From: Clostridium sp. K13
GTDB lineage: Bacteria; Bacillota; Clostridia; Clostridiales; Clostridiaceae
Reading direction: 5' to 3'
Length of the DNA: 64,000 bases
Assembly: GCF_019734195.1 (NCBI RefSeq)
Contig: NZ_JAASHM010000001.1
Span: 124,001-188,000 of the forward strand
The position numbers were made by a program, and so were the translations under genes. Shown here piece by piece: positions 1 through 8,563 of the stretch. The notes under the pieces are model-generated. The model ran no database searches. It was not told the DNA's origin and saw nothing but the letters and a program-made list of their open reading frames with translations. Position 1 is the stretch's first letter; the number at the start of each line of letters is the position of its first letter.

Positions 1-2147
1 ATTTAGCAAGAGAAATTAATAAGCCAACTGTAGCAACTTGCGATGTACATTTCTTAGATCCACATGATGAGGCTTTTAGAAGAATAATTATGGCTGGCCA
101 AGGATTTGGTGATGCAGATAATCAACCTCCGCTGTATTTAAGAACTACAGAGGAAATGCTAAAGGAATTTGCTTATTTAGGAAGTGAAGTTGCTAAGGAA
201 GTAGTTATTAAAAATCCACAAGCAATAGCAAATTCAGTAGAAGAAAACTTAAAACCAATTCCTGATGAAACTTATCCTCCTAAAATTGAGGGAGCAGATG
301 ATGATATTAGAAATATGACAATGAATAAGGTACACTCCATTTATGGTGATCCTCTTCCAGAGGTAGTACAAAAAAGACTAGATAAAGAATTAAACTCTAT
401 TATAAACAATGGATATGCTGTACTTTATCTAATTGCACAAAAGCTAGTTGCAAAATCTTATTCAGATGGATATTTAGTTGGTTCAAGAGGATCTGTTGGA
501 TCATCCTTCGTTGCAACAATGTCAGATATAACAGAGGTTAATGGATTACCACCTCATTATGTTTGTCCTAAGTGCAAAAAGTCTCATTTCTTCTTAGATG
601 GTTCCGTAAGTTCAGGGGCCGATTTAGAAGATAAGGATTGTCCAGATTGTGGAGTACCATATATAAAAGATGGGCATGATATTCCTTTCGAAACTTTCTT
701 AGGCTTTGAAGGAGATAAAGAACCGGATATAGATTTAAACTTCTCTGGAGATAACCAAGGTGATATTCATAAATATACAGAGGTTTTATTCGGGAAAGGA
801 TATGTATTTAAGGCTGGAACAATAGGTACAGTTGCAGAAAAAACTGCTTATGGATTTGTTAAAAAATATTTAGACCAACATGAACAAGTTGTTTCACAAG
901 CAGAAATTGAAAGACTTACTATTGGATGTACAGGTATAAAAAGAACTACTGGTCAGCATCCAGGAGGAATCATGGTTGTGCCTAACTATACTGATGTATA
1001 TAATTTTACACCAATACAAAGACCAGCAGATGATTCAACATCTGATGTTACAACAACACACTTTGATTACCATTCAATTTCAGGTAGATTACTTAAGCTT
1101 GATATTCTGGGGCACGACGATCCGACAGTACTTAGAATGCTTCAAGATATAACAGGTTTAGATCCTAAGACTATACCTCTTAATGATAAAAAAGTACTGT
1201 CTTTATTTACATCACCTGAAGCTTTAGGTGTTACAAAAGAAGAATTAGAATGTGAAGTTGGTTCTTATGGTTTACCAGAGTTTGGAACAAAATTCGTTAG
1301 ACAAATGCTTGTAGATACACAACCAAAAACATTTTCAGACTTAGTAAGAATATCTGGACTTTCACATGGTACAGACGTTTGGCTTAATAATGCTCAATAT
1401 TTTATTAAGGAAGGTTATACTACCTTAAGAGATTGTATTGCAACGAGAGATGATATCATGGTTTATCTTATGTATAAAGGTGTTGCACCTAAAACGGCAT
1501 TTACAATAATGGAAAGCGTAAGAAAAGGTAAAGGGCTAACAGAAGAGTTTGAAAAAACCATGAAAGAAAATAATGTTGAAGATTGGTATATTGAAAGTTG
1601 TAAAAGAATCAAGTACATGTTCCCTAAGGGGCATGCCGTTGCTTATGTTATGATGGCTGTTAGAGTAGCATATTATAAAGTGTATTATCCACTAGCATAT
1701 TATGCAACATACTTTACTGTAAGAGGTGCTGATGATTTTGATGCAGATTTAATTTGTAAGGGTGAAACAGCTATTCATGCAAAGCTTCAAGAATTATATG
1801 CCCTTGGAAACCAAGCATCAGTTAAAGATAAAGGATTAATTACAGTTTTAGAACTTTCATTTGAAATGTTTAAGAGAGGATTTAAAATGCTGAAAGTTGA
1901 TTTATATAAATCAGATGCAACTAAATTCCAAATTGTAGATAATGCATTAAGACCTCCATTAAGCTCACTTCAAGGAGTTGGAGTAAATGCAGCAAAATCT
2001 ATTGCAGAAGCAAGAAAAGATGGAGAGTTTATTTCAAAAGAAGATTTAAGGTTAAGATCTAAGGTGTCAAAAACTGTAATAGAAACATTAAGCAATCATG
2101 GTTGTTTAGAAGGAATGTCAGAAACAAATCAATTATCATTATTCTAA
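1..2147 (+). CDS. polC: DNA polymerase III PolC-type, C-terminal part (5' truncated by window)
   Basis: Replicative DNA polymerase of low-GC Gram-positives, extending DNA at the fork. The frame is open from base 3 to the TAA at 2145-2147. The first ATG (90) is internal, because family-like sequence ([11 protein letters not shown]) precedes it, so the gene starts outside the window. About 715 of the usual roughly 1,430 residues are visible. They include a zinc knuckle with CPKC and CPDC pairs (about 570-655), the acidic palm motif [10 protein letters not shown] (about 725-755), TTGQHPGG (about 947-970) and a helix-hairpin-helix segment [12 protein letters not shown] near the C-terminus. The N-terminal OB and exonuclease domains are not seen. 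A terminator follows directly, so it is not cotranscribed with rimP, its usual partner, which lies 16.7 kb downstream. Identity is certain. Confidence 0.97.
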   Translation, partial: LAREINKPTVATCDVHFLDPHDEAFRRIIMAGQGFGDADNQPPLYLRTTEEMLKEFAYLGSEVAKEVVIKNPQAIANSVEENLKPIPDETYPPKIEGADDDIRNMTMNKVHSIYGDPLPEVVQKRLDKELNSIINNGYAVLYLIAQKLVAKSYSDGYLVGSRGSVGSSFVATMSDITEVNGLPPHYVCPKCKKSHFFLDGSVSSGADLEDKDCPDCGVPYIKDGHDIPFETFLGFEGDKEPDIDLNFSGDNQGDIHKYTEVLFGKGYVFKAGTIGTVAEKTAYGFVKKYLDQHEQVVSQAEIERLTIGCTGIKRTTGQHPGGIMVVPNYTDVYNFTPIQRPADDSTSDVTTTHFDYHSISGRLLKLDILGHDDPTVLRMLQDITGLDPKTIPLNDKKVLSLFTSPEALGVTKEELECEVGSYGLPEFGTKFVRQMLVDTQPKTFSDLVRISGLSHGTDVWLNNAQYFIKEGYTTLRDCIATRDDIMVYLMYKGVAPKTAFTIMESVRKGKGLTEEFEKTMKENNVEDWYIESCKRIKYMFPKGHAVAYVMMAVRVAYYKVYYPLAYYATYFTVRGADDFDADLICKGETAIHAKLQELYALGNQASVKDKGLITVLELSFEMFKRGFKMLKVDLYKSDATKFQIVDNALRPPLSSLQGVGVNAAKSIAEARKDGEFISKEDLRLRSKVSKTVIETLSNHGCLEGMSETNQLSLF

Positions 2148-2158
2148 AGTTAATATTT

Positions 2159-2216
2159 AAAAAGAGACTAATTATTTATGTAGAAACATTAAATATTAGT
2201 TTCTTTTTATTTTTGT
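2159..2216 (+). terminator. Intrinsic terminator after polC
   Basis: Arms AAAAGAGACTAAT (about 2160-2172) and ATTAGTTTCTTTT (about 2195-2207) pair with one G-U, and are followed by TATTTTT. It ends the polC transcript just before the AEC gene. Confidence 0.8.
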
Positions 2217-2256
2217 AGTGTATAATTAAAATGATGGTAAAAAGTGGGGTGAATTA

Positions 2257-3168
2257 ATGGATTTAACAGTAATAATAAATGGGGTAATAGCATTGTTTTT
2301 AATAATGCTTATAGGAGTCTATGGAAGCAAAAGAAAAATAATTACACCAACAATAAATAAAGGATTAACTAATATACTATTAGAGATTTCATTACCTTGT
2401 TTAGTAGTTTCATCATTTATATTTGATATGAATGATGATCTTAAGAGTAATATTATAAAATGCTTTATTTATAGTCCAATATCTTTGATAATTACAATGA
2501 TAGTTTCTTATATTGCACTTTATCCAATAAAATCAGATAAAAAAATTATAATGCAATTTGCAAATGTTTTTTCAAATTGTGGATTTGTAGGATTTCCTAT
2601 AATTTATAGTATATTTGGAAATGAAGGTATTATATATGCATCTATATTTAATATGTTTTTTACAATAGCAGTATGGACATATGGAGTTATGTTGTTTAAT
2701 GGGAATATAGATAAAAAAGATTTAAAAAAGGTTTTATTAAATCCATCAATTATAGCTGTTATAATTGGACTTATTATAATGATATTTAAAATTAATATTC
2801 CGGATGTACTATATTCAACTTTAGAATTAGTTGGAGGGTTAACATCTCCATTATCAATGATAATAATAGGAGTAATTTTAGGAAATGCTAATATACTTAA
2901 ATATTTAAAAGATTATACTATTTATTATAGTAGTTTATTAAAGTTAATTTTACTACCTTGTATACTAATTCTAGTATCGAGAATAATAAATGATACTTCT
3001 ATGGTAAGCAAAACATTAATAATTATTACAGCAATGCCAGCAGCTGCAATGACATCAATTTTAGCAGAAAACTTTGATAAAGAAAAAGAGTATTCAGCTG
3101 TTATTGTATTTATTACAACTTTAATTTTTTTAGTAACATTTCCTATGCTACTTAAATTTATTTTATAA
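2257..3168 (+). CDS. AEC (auxin efflux carrier) family transporter
   Basis: Membrane transporter of 303 residues with about ten hydrophobic segments in two halves, the AEC/MdcF layout. The family moves small organic acids such as malate; the substrate here cannot be read from sequence. The central NCGFVGFPIIYSIFG stretch (about residues 107-121) is typical of the family's broken helix. The ATG at 2257 follows GGGGTG about 8 bases upstream. It is an isolated gene between the polC terminator and a methyltransferase. A TATAAT (2221-2226) precedes it but no convincing -35 is seen. Family call is confident, substrate unknown. Confidence 0.88.
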   Translation: MDLTVIINGVIALFLIMLIGVYGSKRKIITPTINKGLTNILLEISLPCLVVSSFIFDMNDDLKSNIIKCFIYSPISLIITMIVSYIALYPIKSDKKIIMQFANVFSNCGFVGFPIIYSIFGNEGIIYASIFNMFFTIAVWTYGVMLFNGNIDKKDLKKVLLNPSIIAVIIGLIIMIFKINIPDVLYSTLELVGGLTSPLSMIIIGVILGNANILKYLKDYTIYYSSLLKLILLPCILILVSRIINDTSMVSKTLIIITAMPAAAMTSILAENFDKEKEYSAVIVFITTLIFLVTFPMLLKFIL

Positions 3169-3243
3169 ATTGAAATAAACAGGCGAACAATTATACTATA
3201 AATAACATAAGATATATCTAAGTAAGTATTAAAGGAGTTTAAT

Positions 3244-4047
3244 GTGAGTTATAATTCAATTTATGATATTATTGGATTTAATAATGAAGTGAATAGACTT
3301 GAAACTCAGGCTAAATTAGGTTGGAAAAAAGAATTTAGAACATTAAAATGGCTAGGGTTAAAGGACGGAATGAGAATATTAGATGTTGGTTGTGGAACAG
3401 GGGTATATACAGAATTGTTATTAGAAAACTTACCACATACTTCAATAACAGCTTTGGAAGTTGATAAAAAATTAATAGATATTTCTAAAAAAAGATTAGA
3501 TGAGTATATAGGTGATAGAGTAGATTTAAAATGTGGATCTATAATGAATAGTGGACTTAAAGAAGATAGCTTTGACTTTATAATTTGTAGGTTTGTATTC
3601 CAACATTTAGATAATCCAATGAATGCTGCTAGGGAAATATATAAATTATTAAAGCCAGGAGGAATAGTTGCAATTATTGATTCTGATAGGGGAATGCATG
3701 GAGTAAGTGATCCTGATATGCTATTTAAAAGTGGAAGAGGCTTTATAAATCAGTTAGAAAAAAAAGCAGGATGGAATAGGGAAATTGGACGTAAGCTTAT
3801 AAAAATATTAAAATATAATGGATTTGAAAAATTAGATTTTGAAGCAGTAACTATTCATAGTGATTTAGTTGGTATAAAAAATATTATTGGAAATAATAAT
3901 GTACCACCAGAAATAATAAAAATGGTTAGTAGAAATAATCCGAGATTAGCTAAAATTATGAAAATTTGTAGTGATAGCTCTGAAAGGGAGAAATGCACAA
4001 TAATATTTTTGAATTTAATAGCAAAGGGGCAAAAGCCTAATAATTAA
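3244..4047 (+). CDS. Class I SAM-dependent methyltransferase
   Basis: Cytosolic methyltransferase of 267 residues. S-adenosylmethionine motif I is ILDVGCGTGVYTE (about residues 44-56). An acidic residue at the end of strand 2 (TALEVDKK) and LLKPGGIVAIIDSD (motif III region) follow, so the Rossmann fold is complete. The C-terminal third is not recognisable and probably sets substrate choice. The start is GTG 3244 behind AAAGGAG (3231-3237); an ATG at 3242 is out of frame. Small-molecule methyltransferases of the UbiE/Methyltransf_11 type look like this. Substrate not inferable; it stands alone and ends in a terminator. Confidence 0.85.
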   Translation: MSYNSIYDIIGFNNEVNRLETQAKLGWKKEFRTLKWLGLKDGMRILDVGCGTGVYTELLLENLPHTSITALEVDKKLIDISKKRLDEYIGDRVDLKCGSIMNSGLKEDSFDFIICRFVFQHLDNPMNAAREIYKLLKPGGIVAIIDSDRGMHGVSDPDMLFKSGRGFINQLEKKAGWNREIGRKLIKILKYNGFEKLDFEAVTIHSDLVGIKNIIGNNNVPPEIIKMVSRNNPRLAKIMKICSDSSEREKCTIIFLNLIAKGQKPNN

Positions 4048-4057
4048 CATATAAAAT

Positions 4058-4087
4058 AAAAAAAGGGCCTTAAGCCCTTTTTTTATT
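4058..4087. terminator. Bidirectional terminator
   Basis: AAAAAAGGGC and GCCCTTTTTTT arms around CTTAA give T-runs on both strands. It serves the + strand methyltransferase and the - strand small gene ending at 4088. Confidence 0.85.
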
Positions 4088-4237
4088 TTAATTATCCCAC
4101 CATCTTATAGATGTTTTCTTTTGTGGAGCTGTTATAGTTGTTGTATTAATATTCTTAATGTTATTTATATATATATCTAAATAACTACTAGATAAAGTAA
4201 TAAATAGTAAAGGAATAATAAATAAATTTTTTTTCAT
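4088..4237 (-). CDS. Small membrane/secreted protein, 49 aa, unknown function
   Basis: Short gene supported by a very strong ribosome binding site (AGGAGGTAAT on the - strand, 4240-4249) six to seven bases from ATG 4237. The product starts MKKNLFIIPLLFITLSSSYL, a basic N-terminus plus a hydrophobic stretch of about 16 residues that could be a signal peptide or membrane anchor. It then has a short polar region ending RWWDN. It lies 83 bases downstream of the zinc-ribbon membrane protein gene on the same strand, and both could share the transcript ending in the bidirectional terminator. I recognise no family. It could be a secreted peptide or a small membrane protein. Confidence 0.6.
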   Translation of the reverse strand: MKKNLFIIPLLFITLSSSYLDIYINNIKNINTTTITAPQKKTSIRWWDN

Positions 4238-4320
4238 TTTTATTACCTCCTATAAATATCAGTAATATGAATATTAATAATATTCCACATAATGAAATAA
4301 TTATTTATGGTGGTTAAATA

Positions 4321-4743
4321 TTAAGTTCTAAAATCAAATTTAGTTGAACACTTTTTACAAGTAACAACTATATTACCTTTACCTCTTGGAAGTCTAAGTT
4401 TTTGTTTACAGTTAGGGCATTTAGTAATTTTATATTTACGATATTCAGTATATTTTAACTTAATATTTTCAAAGATATAAGAAAAATTATTTAAATCATA
4501 TACAGGTAAGTTATAAGGAATAGCTTTACCAAACTTTTTTAAAAATTTATTTGTATATGTATAAAACACATTATATTCATTTTTCCTTTTATATATTTTT
4601 TTTGAAAATGCTCTATATACAGCATAAATTAAAACAATTGTTCCTAAAATTCTAGTATAATCAAAAATATTAAGTATGCAAGAAAATAGAATTAATATTA
4701 ATGATAATAAATCAAATCCATATGTGCCTTTTAAAAAGTTCAC
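4321..4743 (-). CDS. Zinc-ribbon membrane protein, 140 aa
   Basis: Two hydrophobic segments at residues about 10-42 are followed by a basic linker. A C-terminal zinc ribbon has CPNCKQKLRLPRGKG (about 110-124) and CKKC (about 129-132), the four-cysteine pattern of a rubredoxin-like or MJ0042-type ribbon. This is a membrane-anchored protein with a cytosolic metal-binding head. Start is GTG 4743 with GGGGGTGA just upstream; the overlapping ATG 4745 runs into a stop immediately. Function is unknown. Such proteins are common in clostridia and often annotated only as zinc-ribbon domain proteins. The downstream 49-aa gene may be cotranscribed. Confidence 0.8.
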   Translation of the reverse strand: MNFLKGTYGFDLLSLILILFSCILNIFDYTRILGTIVLIYAVYRAFSKKIYKRKNEYNVFYTYTNKFLKKFGKAIPYNLPVYDLNNFSYIFENIKLKYTEYRKYKITKCPNCKQKLRLPRGKGNIVVTCKKCSTKFDFRT

Positions 4744-4864
4744 ATAATCACCCCCGAATTAGTAAAATTAGTCTATTTAGTTTTAGGATAATTATAATAT
4801 AAAATTTATGGTTGTACAATTTATTTTATATTAATAAATATGAATAAAAAATTAATAATTAGGA

Positions 4865-4952
4865 TAACATAGTAGTGTAGTCACCGGGTTACAGAGTAAT
4901 CCGAAAATGATTATGGGGCGTTGCAATAAAAAAATGCAACGTCTTTTGTTTT
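4865..4952 (+). ncRNA. Short structured RNA with its own intrinsic terminator (unassigned)
   Basis: No coding frame. A composite stem is visible: TAGTCA (4878-4883) pairs with TGATTA (about 4908-4913), enclosing CGGGTTAC (4885-4892), loop AGA, and GTAATCCG (4896-4903). G-U pairs keep both helices intact. A terminator hairpin CGTTGCA (4919-4925)/TGCAACG (4935-4941) follows, then TCTTTTGTTTT. The T-run exists only on the + strand, which fixes orientation. The next + strand gene is far away and the next gene is on the opposite strand, so this is more likely a small RNA than a riboswitch. A weak TTGTAC-17-TAAATA promoter (about 4812-4840) precedes it. No Rfam family recognised. Confidence 0.5.
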
Positions 4953-5063
4953 CTTCTAATTATAAAATAATGCATGTATATTACTGTTATAAATGTAACA
5001 AATCCTAAAGTAGATATTATATAAATATTTTTAGATAGAAAAATAGATAATGACTGAAGTTAT

Positions 5064-5327
5064 TTATTGATTAAAAAATAATAATATAACTATTAATTGA
5101 AATACTATAATTATAGGAAATCCTAATGTGAATTTTAAATGTTTGGTTTTATGTCTAAAAGTATATATGCCAATTACTCCACCAATACCACCACCAAAAA
5201 GAGCTAATAAGAATAGTGTTTTTTCGCTTATTCGCCATTTCTTTAATTTTGCCTTTTCTTTATCTATTCCCATAAGAGAAAAAAGTAGTAAATTAATAAA
5301 TACTATATAAATTAATATAAACTTCAT
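5064..5327 (-). CDS. DUF1294 family small membrane protein
   Basis: 87-residue membrane protein with three hydrophobic segments. The DUF1294 signature is GIDKEKAKLKKWRISEKTL followed by a glycine-rich LFGGGIGGVIGIYTFRHKT. Function of the family is not known. The start is ATG 5327, directly behind AGGAGGTT (5331-5337). A longer frame back to 5378 would run through the upstream terminator hairpin and has no ribosome binding site. It lies downstream of plsY but is separated from it by a terminator, so read-through or a promoter inside the hairpin region would be needed. Confidence 0.85.
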   Translation of the reverse strand: MKFILIYIVFINLLLFSLMGIDKEKAKLKKWRISEKTLFLLALFGGGIGGVIGIYTFRHKTKHLKFTLGFPIIIVFQLIVILLFFNQ

Positions 5328-5341
5328 AAAACCTCCTAAAT

Positions 5342-5375
5342 AAAAAACACTGAAGTATAATTTCATCAGTGTTTT
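5342..5375 (-). terminator. Terminator after plsY (- strand)
   Basis: AAAACACTGA (5344-5353) and TCAGTGTTTT (5366-5375) form a perfect 10-bp stem with a 12-base loop. On the - strand it is followed by TTTTTTA. Confidence 0.8.
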
Positions 5376-5383
5376 CATAAAAT

Positions 5384-5974
5384 TTATTTTTCCTCACCCT
5401 TAATTAATCTAATAATGTTACTTTTGTGTCTCCAAAATACTAAAAGACAAGCAAAAAGTGTTGCATAGACATAATATTTGTTATAACCCAATAGAAGAGT
5501 CGATAAAAACAATGTAGCACCAGCTACTAAAGAACGAATTGAAACAATTTTTGTTACTAATTTTAAACCAAAGAAAATTACAGCTGTAATTAAAAAAGGT
5601 ATAGGAATAACTATCATAAATGCTGCAGCAGAAGTAGCAACACCTTTACCACCTTTAAATTTCAAGAATATGGTATAGTTATGTCCTAAAATTGCAGCAA
5701 TAGCAACTAAAGATAGGCTAAGGCTTTCGTTAGCTTGTAGTATATCAGTCCAAATTAAAATACGTGTTAATAATACTGGAATAATAGCTTTTAACATATC
5801 ACAAATTGCAGTTATTTTTGAAAGTTTTTTCCCAGCCACTCTTTTTACATTTGTTGCTCCGATATTTCCGCTTCCGTAATCCCTTACATCTTTATTAAGT
5901 TTCTTTTTTACTAAAATATATCCACTAGGAATTGAACCCATAAGATATGAAAAAATAATCAGTAATGGTAACAT
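5384..5974 (-). CDS. plsY: Glycerol-3-phosphate acyltransferase PlsY
   Basis: Integral membrane enzyme that transfers the acyl group of acyl-phosphate to glycerol-3-phosphate, making lysophosphatidate, the first step of phospholipid synthesis. 196 residues, the usual length. The three conserved cytosolic motifs are visible: SYLMGSIPSGYI and KDVRDYGSGNIGATN near the N-terminus, and GHNYTIFLKFKGGKGVATS in the middle (about residues 98-116). About five membrane segments. Start ATG 5974 sits behind GGAGGTATCC. The promoter at 6007-6035 contains a perfect palindrome in its spacer (separate entry). It is transcribed away from the downstream UgpABCE-type importer, one possible source of glycerol-3-phosphate; that link is inference. 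Confidence 0.96.
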   Translation of the reverse strand: MLPLLIIFSYLMGSIPSGYILVKKKLNKDVRDYGSGNIGATNVKRVAGKKLSKITAICDMLKAIIPVLLTRILIWTDILQANESLSLSLVAIAAILGHNYTIFLKFKGGKGVATSAAAFMIVIPIPFLITAVIFFGLKLVTKIVSIRSLVAGATLFLSTLLLGYNKYYVYATLFACLLVFWRHKSNIIRLIKGEEK

Positions 5975-6006
5975 GGATACCTCCTTATATATATCTTTAC
6001 ATAAAT

Positions 6007-6035
6007 ATAATATTTAACAATGTTAAATTATGCAA
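6007..6035 (-). promoter_or_regulatory. plsY promoter with operator-like palindrome in the spacer
   Basis: On the - strand a -35 TTGCAT (6030-6035) and a -10 TATTAT (6007-6012) are separated by exactly 17 bases. The palindrome ATTTAACA-A-TGTTAAAT (6012-6028, 8-bp perfect arms) fills that spacer. A repressor bound there would block RNA polymerase. Predicted start is about 6000, 26 bases before the plsY ATG. The regulator is unknown; a lipid-synthesis regulator is a reasonable guess. Confidence 0.6.
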
Positions 6036-6111
6036 GGAATATTTATAAATAAAAATGATTAATCAACATAACTTTAATAACAATAATATATAAACACACA
6101 TATAATATATG

Positions 6112-6288
6112 ATGAATAAGGGAAAGGTAAATAGTGATATGGAAAAGTGGGATGAATTTGCTATTATAACTTTTATTACTTGTGATGCTATATTAGAAAA
6201 TATTTATGAGATTAAATATTTTTATAAATATTTTCTGAAAAAAATTAAATTTGATGCTAAAGATATAATTAATAGGCTATTTAGATAA
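6112..6288 (+). CDS. Possible small protein, 58 aa, unknown
   Basis: An open frame from ATG 6112 to TAA 6286-6288 in otherwise non-coding, AT-rich DNA. The product has acidic and tryptophan residues (MEKWDEFAIITFITCDAIL), a central hydrophobic stretch and a basic C-terminal third ending NRLFR. It looks more protein-like than random frames nearby. No ribosome binding site precedes ATG 6112. GGGAAAGG (6120-6127) lies about 11 bases before an in-frame ATG 6139, which would give 49 residues. No family recognised. It could be a real small protein or a decayed remnant. Confidence 0.35.
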   Translation: MNKGKVNSDMEKWDEFAIITFITCDAILENIYEIKYFYKYFLKKIKFDAKDIINRLFR

Positions 6289-6537
6289 CTATTTTTACAG
6301 ATAATAATATATAAAAATAACAATAGAGAAAAAATGGTAAACATAAATTTTTTTAAATTAGGAAAGTATAGATAGTATAAAAGTTTTATTAGAAGCATTA
6401 GTTGGGAAAAGTATGAATAAAATTTAAAAAATAAGTTTATTTAACAAATAAAGCAATAAAAACATGGAAATAATGGAAAAAATTTAATATTATTAATAAA
6501 AAATTAAAATACAAAAAAGGATAGATTGGGAAAAATG
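6289..6537. other. AT-rich intergenic stretch, nothing supported
   Basis: About 250 bases with stops in all frames. A short fragment IDSIKVLLEALVGKSMNKI (about 6369-6426) has no start and may be chance or a gene remnant. No hairpin with a T-run and no repeat is seen. Confidence 0.5.
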
Positions 6538-6567
6538 TTGACAAATATAAAGTAATTGTCGTATTCT
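6538..6567 (+). promoter_or_regulatory. Sigma-A-type promoter of the ABC importer operon
   Basis: Perfect -35 TTGACA (6538-6543), 18-base spacer and -10 TATTCT (6562-6567), about 75 bases before the first gene. No clear catabolite-response site was found in the leader. Confidence 0.7.
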
Positions 6568-6642
6568 GTAATAGCGCGGAAAATTAGCGGTTTTTATATT
6601 TACATAGTAGACGGATTAAAAAAAGCATGAGGTGAATTATCA

Positions 6643-7686
6643 ATGGGAATAAGACTAGAAAAACTAGTTGTAAAATTTGGAGATTTTAAGGCGCTTAATG
6701 AAGTTACGCTACAAATTCCGAAAGGAAAGTTAGTTTCATTATTAGGACCTTCAGGATCAGGGAAATCAACAACATTATTTACTATTTCAGGAATTCATAA
6801 ACCACATAGTGGAAAGATTTACTTCGGAGATAGGGATGTAACTGGATTAGAACCAGAAGAGTTAGGAATAGGATTAGTATTCCAAAACTATGCATTATAC
6901 CCACATATGACAGTTAGAGAAAATATATTATTTCCTTTAAAAAATTTAAAATGGGATAAGGCAGAGGCAGAAAAAAGAGCGGTAGAGGTTGCTAAAATCG
7001 TAAAGATTGAAAGTCAATTAGATAAAAAGCCATCTCAATTATCTGGAGGACAACAACAAAGAGTTGCTATAGCTAGAGCATTAGCTAAAAAGCCAGATAT
7101 TTTACTTCTTGATGAACCTTTATCAAACTTAGATACAAAGTTAAGGGTTGAAACAAGACAAGAAATTAGAAGGATTCAAAAGGAAACAGGTGTTACAGCT
7201 ATATTTGTAACTCATGACCAAGAAGAAGCTATGTCTATTTCAGATGAGATTGTATTAATGAAAGATGGTGCAATTCAACAAATTTCATCACCGAGTGATA
7301 TATATATGAACCCAGTTAATAAATTTGTTGCATCTTTCATAGGAAGTCCAGAAATGAACTTTATAAACTTAGATTGTAAAGATGGAATGTCTGTTGTTGA
7401 TTCATTAACAATAGAAAACTTACCTAAAGACAAATCAAAAGTTGTTTTAGGTGTAAGAGCAGAAGATTTTGAAGTAACAGATAAAGGTTTAAAAACTAAA
7501 GTTGTTACAGTAGAAATATTAGGTAGAGAAAGACTGTTAACATTAGATCATAACGGTGCTATATATAAAATGTTAGTTGATAAAGAGTTCTTTATTGATG
7601 AAGGTGCTGAACTAATGATTAAGCCAAAGACAGGAAAGAGTTATGTGTTTGATGCTGAAAGTGAGGAGTTCATAACAAAATGCTAA
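6643..7686 (+). CDS. ABC importer ATPase, MsmK/UgpC type
   Basis: Cytosolic ATPase powering a carbohydrate or glycerol-3-phosphate importer. 347 residues. The nucleotide-binding domain has Walker A GPSGSGKST (about residues 35-43), Q-loop VFQNYALYPHMTV, signature LSGGQQQR (about 134-141), Walker B ILLLDEPLSNLD and an H-loop FVTHD. The last 110 residues form the TOBE/OB region typical of MalK/UgpC proteins, where regulators can bind. Start ATG 6643 behind GAGGTGA. It overlaps the next gene by 7 bases (ATG 7680), showing translational coupling. Gene order ATPase-permease-permease-binding protein. The substrate is not fixed by the ATPase. Confidence 0.93.
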   Translation: MGIRLEKLVVKFGDFKALNEVTLQIPKGKLVSLLGPSGSGKSTTLFTISGIHKPHSGKIYFGDRDVTGLEPEELGIGLVFQNYALYPHMTVRENILFPLKNLKWDKAEAEKRAVEVAKIVKIESQLDKKPSQLSGGQQQRVAIARALAKKPDILLLDEPLSNLDTKLRVETRQEIRRIQKETGVTAIFVTHDQEEAMSISDEIVLMKDGAIQQISSPSDIYMNPVNKFVASFIGSPEMNFINLDCKDGMSVVDSLTIENLPKDKSKVVLGVRAEDFEVTDKGLKTKVVTVEILGRERLLTLDHNGAIYKMLVDKEFFIDEGAELMIKPKTGKSYVFDAESEEFITKC

Positions 7687-8552
7687 AGAAGAAAAATAAA
7701 TTTAAGGGATATATATATTTACTACCTGCACTTGTAATACTAGGTATTTTTGTGTTTTATCCTATAATTAATACAATAATTTTTAGTTTTGATGAAACTA
7801 AAGCTAGTGGATTTGTTTTTGGATTTGGATCATATAAATATCTATTCCAAGATAAAAGATTTATACAATCTTTAATTAATACTGTAATTTATGCTGCTAT
7901 AGTTCCAGCCTTATCAGTATTTATTTCTTTATTAATTGCTAATGCTTTAGCTAATATAAAAAATGAAAAAGTAAGAGGTGTATTCCAAAGTATTTACTTT
8001 TTACCTTACGTAACTTCATTAGTTGCTATAGGAATAGTATGGTCTTGGTTATTTAATTCTGAATATGGAATTATTAATTTCTTATTAGGAAAAATGGGGA
8101 TAAATCCAATAAACTGGCTTAATGATCCTAAATATGCAATGATAGCATTAATAATATTTGCGGTTTGGAAGAGTTTGGCATTTAATACCTTAATATTAAC
8201 GACAGGTATTGCATCAATAAATCCACAATATTATCAAGCTGCTAAGATTGACCAAGCAACAAGTGGAACTATATTTAGAAAAATAACTGTTAAGTTAGTT
8301 TCTCCTATGATTGCATATACATATGTTATTAGTTTAATAGCTGCTTTTAAAGTTTACACAGAGGTTTATGTTCTATTTGGAGGACGTACACTAGATGGTG
8401 CGGTTTCAACTGTTGTTAGATATATAATTGATAGATTCTACGGGGATCAAGATTTCCCATTAGCATTTGCTGCTTCAGTTGTTCTATTAATTATAATATT
8501 AACTGTTACTTTAGTGCAAAAAACAGTTGCTCGTAATAAGATTCATTACTAA
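7680..8552 (+). CDS. ABC importer permease, UgpA/MalF-like
   Basis: 290-residue inner-membrane permease with six hydrophobic segments. The EAA-type cytosolic loop that contacts the ATPase reads QYYQAAKIDQATSGTIFRKI (about residues 181-200). The N-terminus KGYIYLLPALVILGIFVFYPI is typical of the UgpA/LacF class. Pairs with the following permease to form the channel. Start ATG 7680 lies inside the end of the ATPase gene. Substrate is a sugar or glycerol-3-phosphate; the similarity of the binding protein to UgpB slightly favours the latter. Confidence 0.92.
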   Translation: MLKKKNKFKGYIYLLPALVILGIFVFYPIINTIIFSFDETKASGFVFGFGSYKYLFQDKRFIQSLINTVIYAAIVPALSVFISLLIANALANIKNEKVRGVFQSIYFLPYVTSLVAIGIVWSWLFNSEYGIINFLLGKMGINPINWLNDPKYAMIALIIFAVWKSLAFNTLILTTGIASINPQYYQAAKIDQATSGTIFRKITVKLVSPMIAYTYVISLIAAFKVYTEVYVLFGGRTLDGAVSTVVRYIIDRFYGDQDFPLAFAASVVLLIIILTVTLVQKTVARNKIHY

Positions 8553-8563
8553 GAGGTGTAAAT

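Noticed and set aside
4865-4952. Known riboswitch (c-di-GMP, preQ1, fluoride, TPP)
   Set aside because: None of the conserved core sequences I know is present, and no gene follows on the same strand.
6538-6642. Catabolite-response (cre) element in the importer leader
   Set aside because: TGTAATAGCGCGG resembles part of cre but spacing and the second half do not fit.
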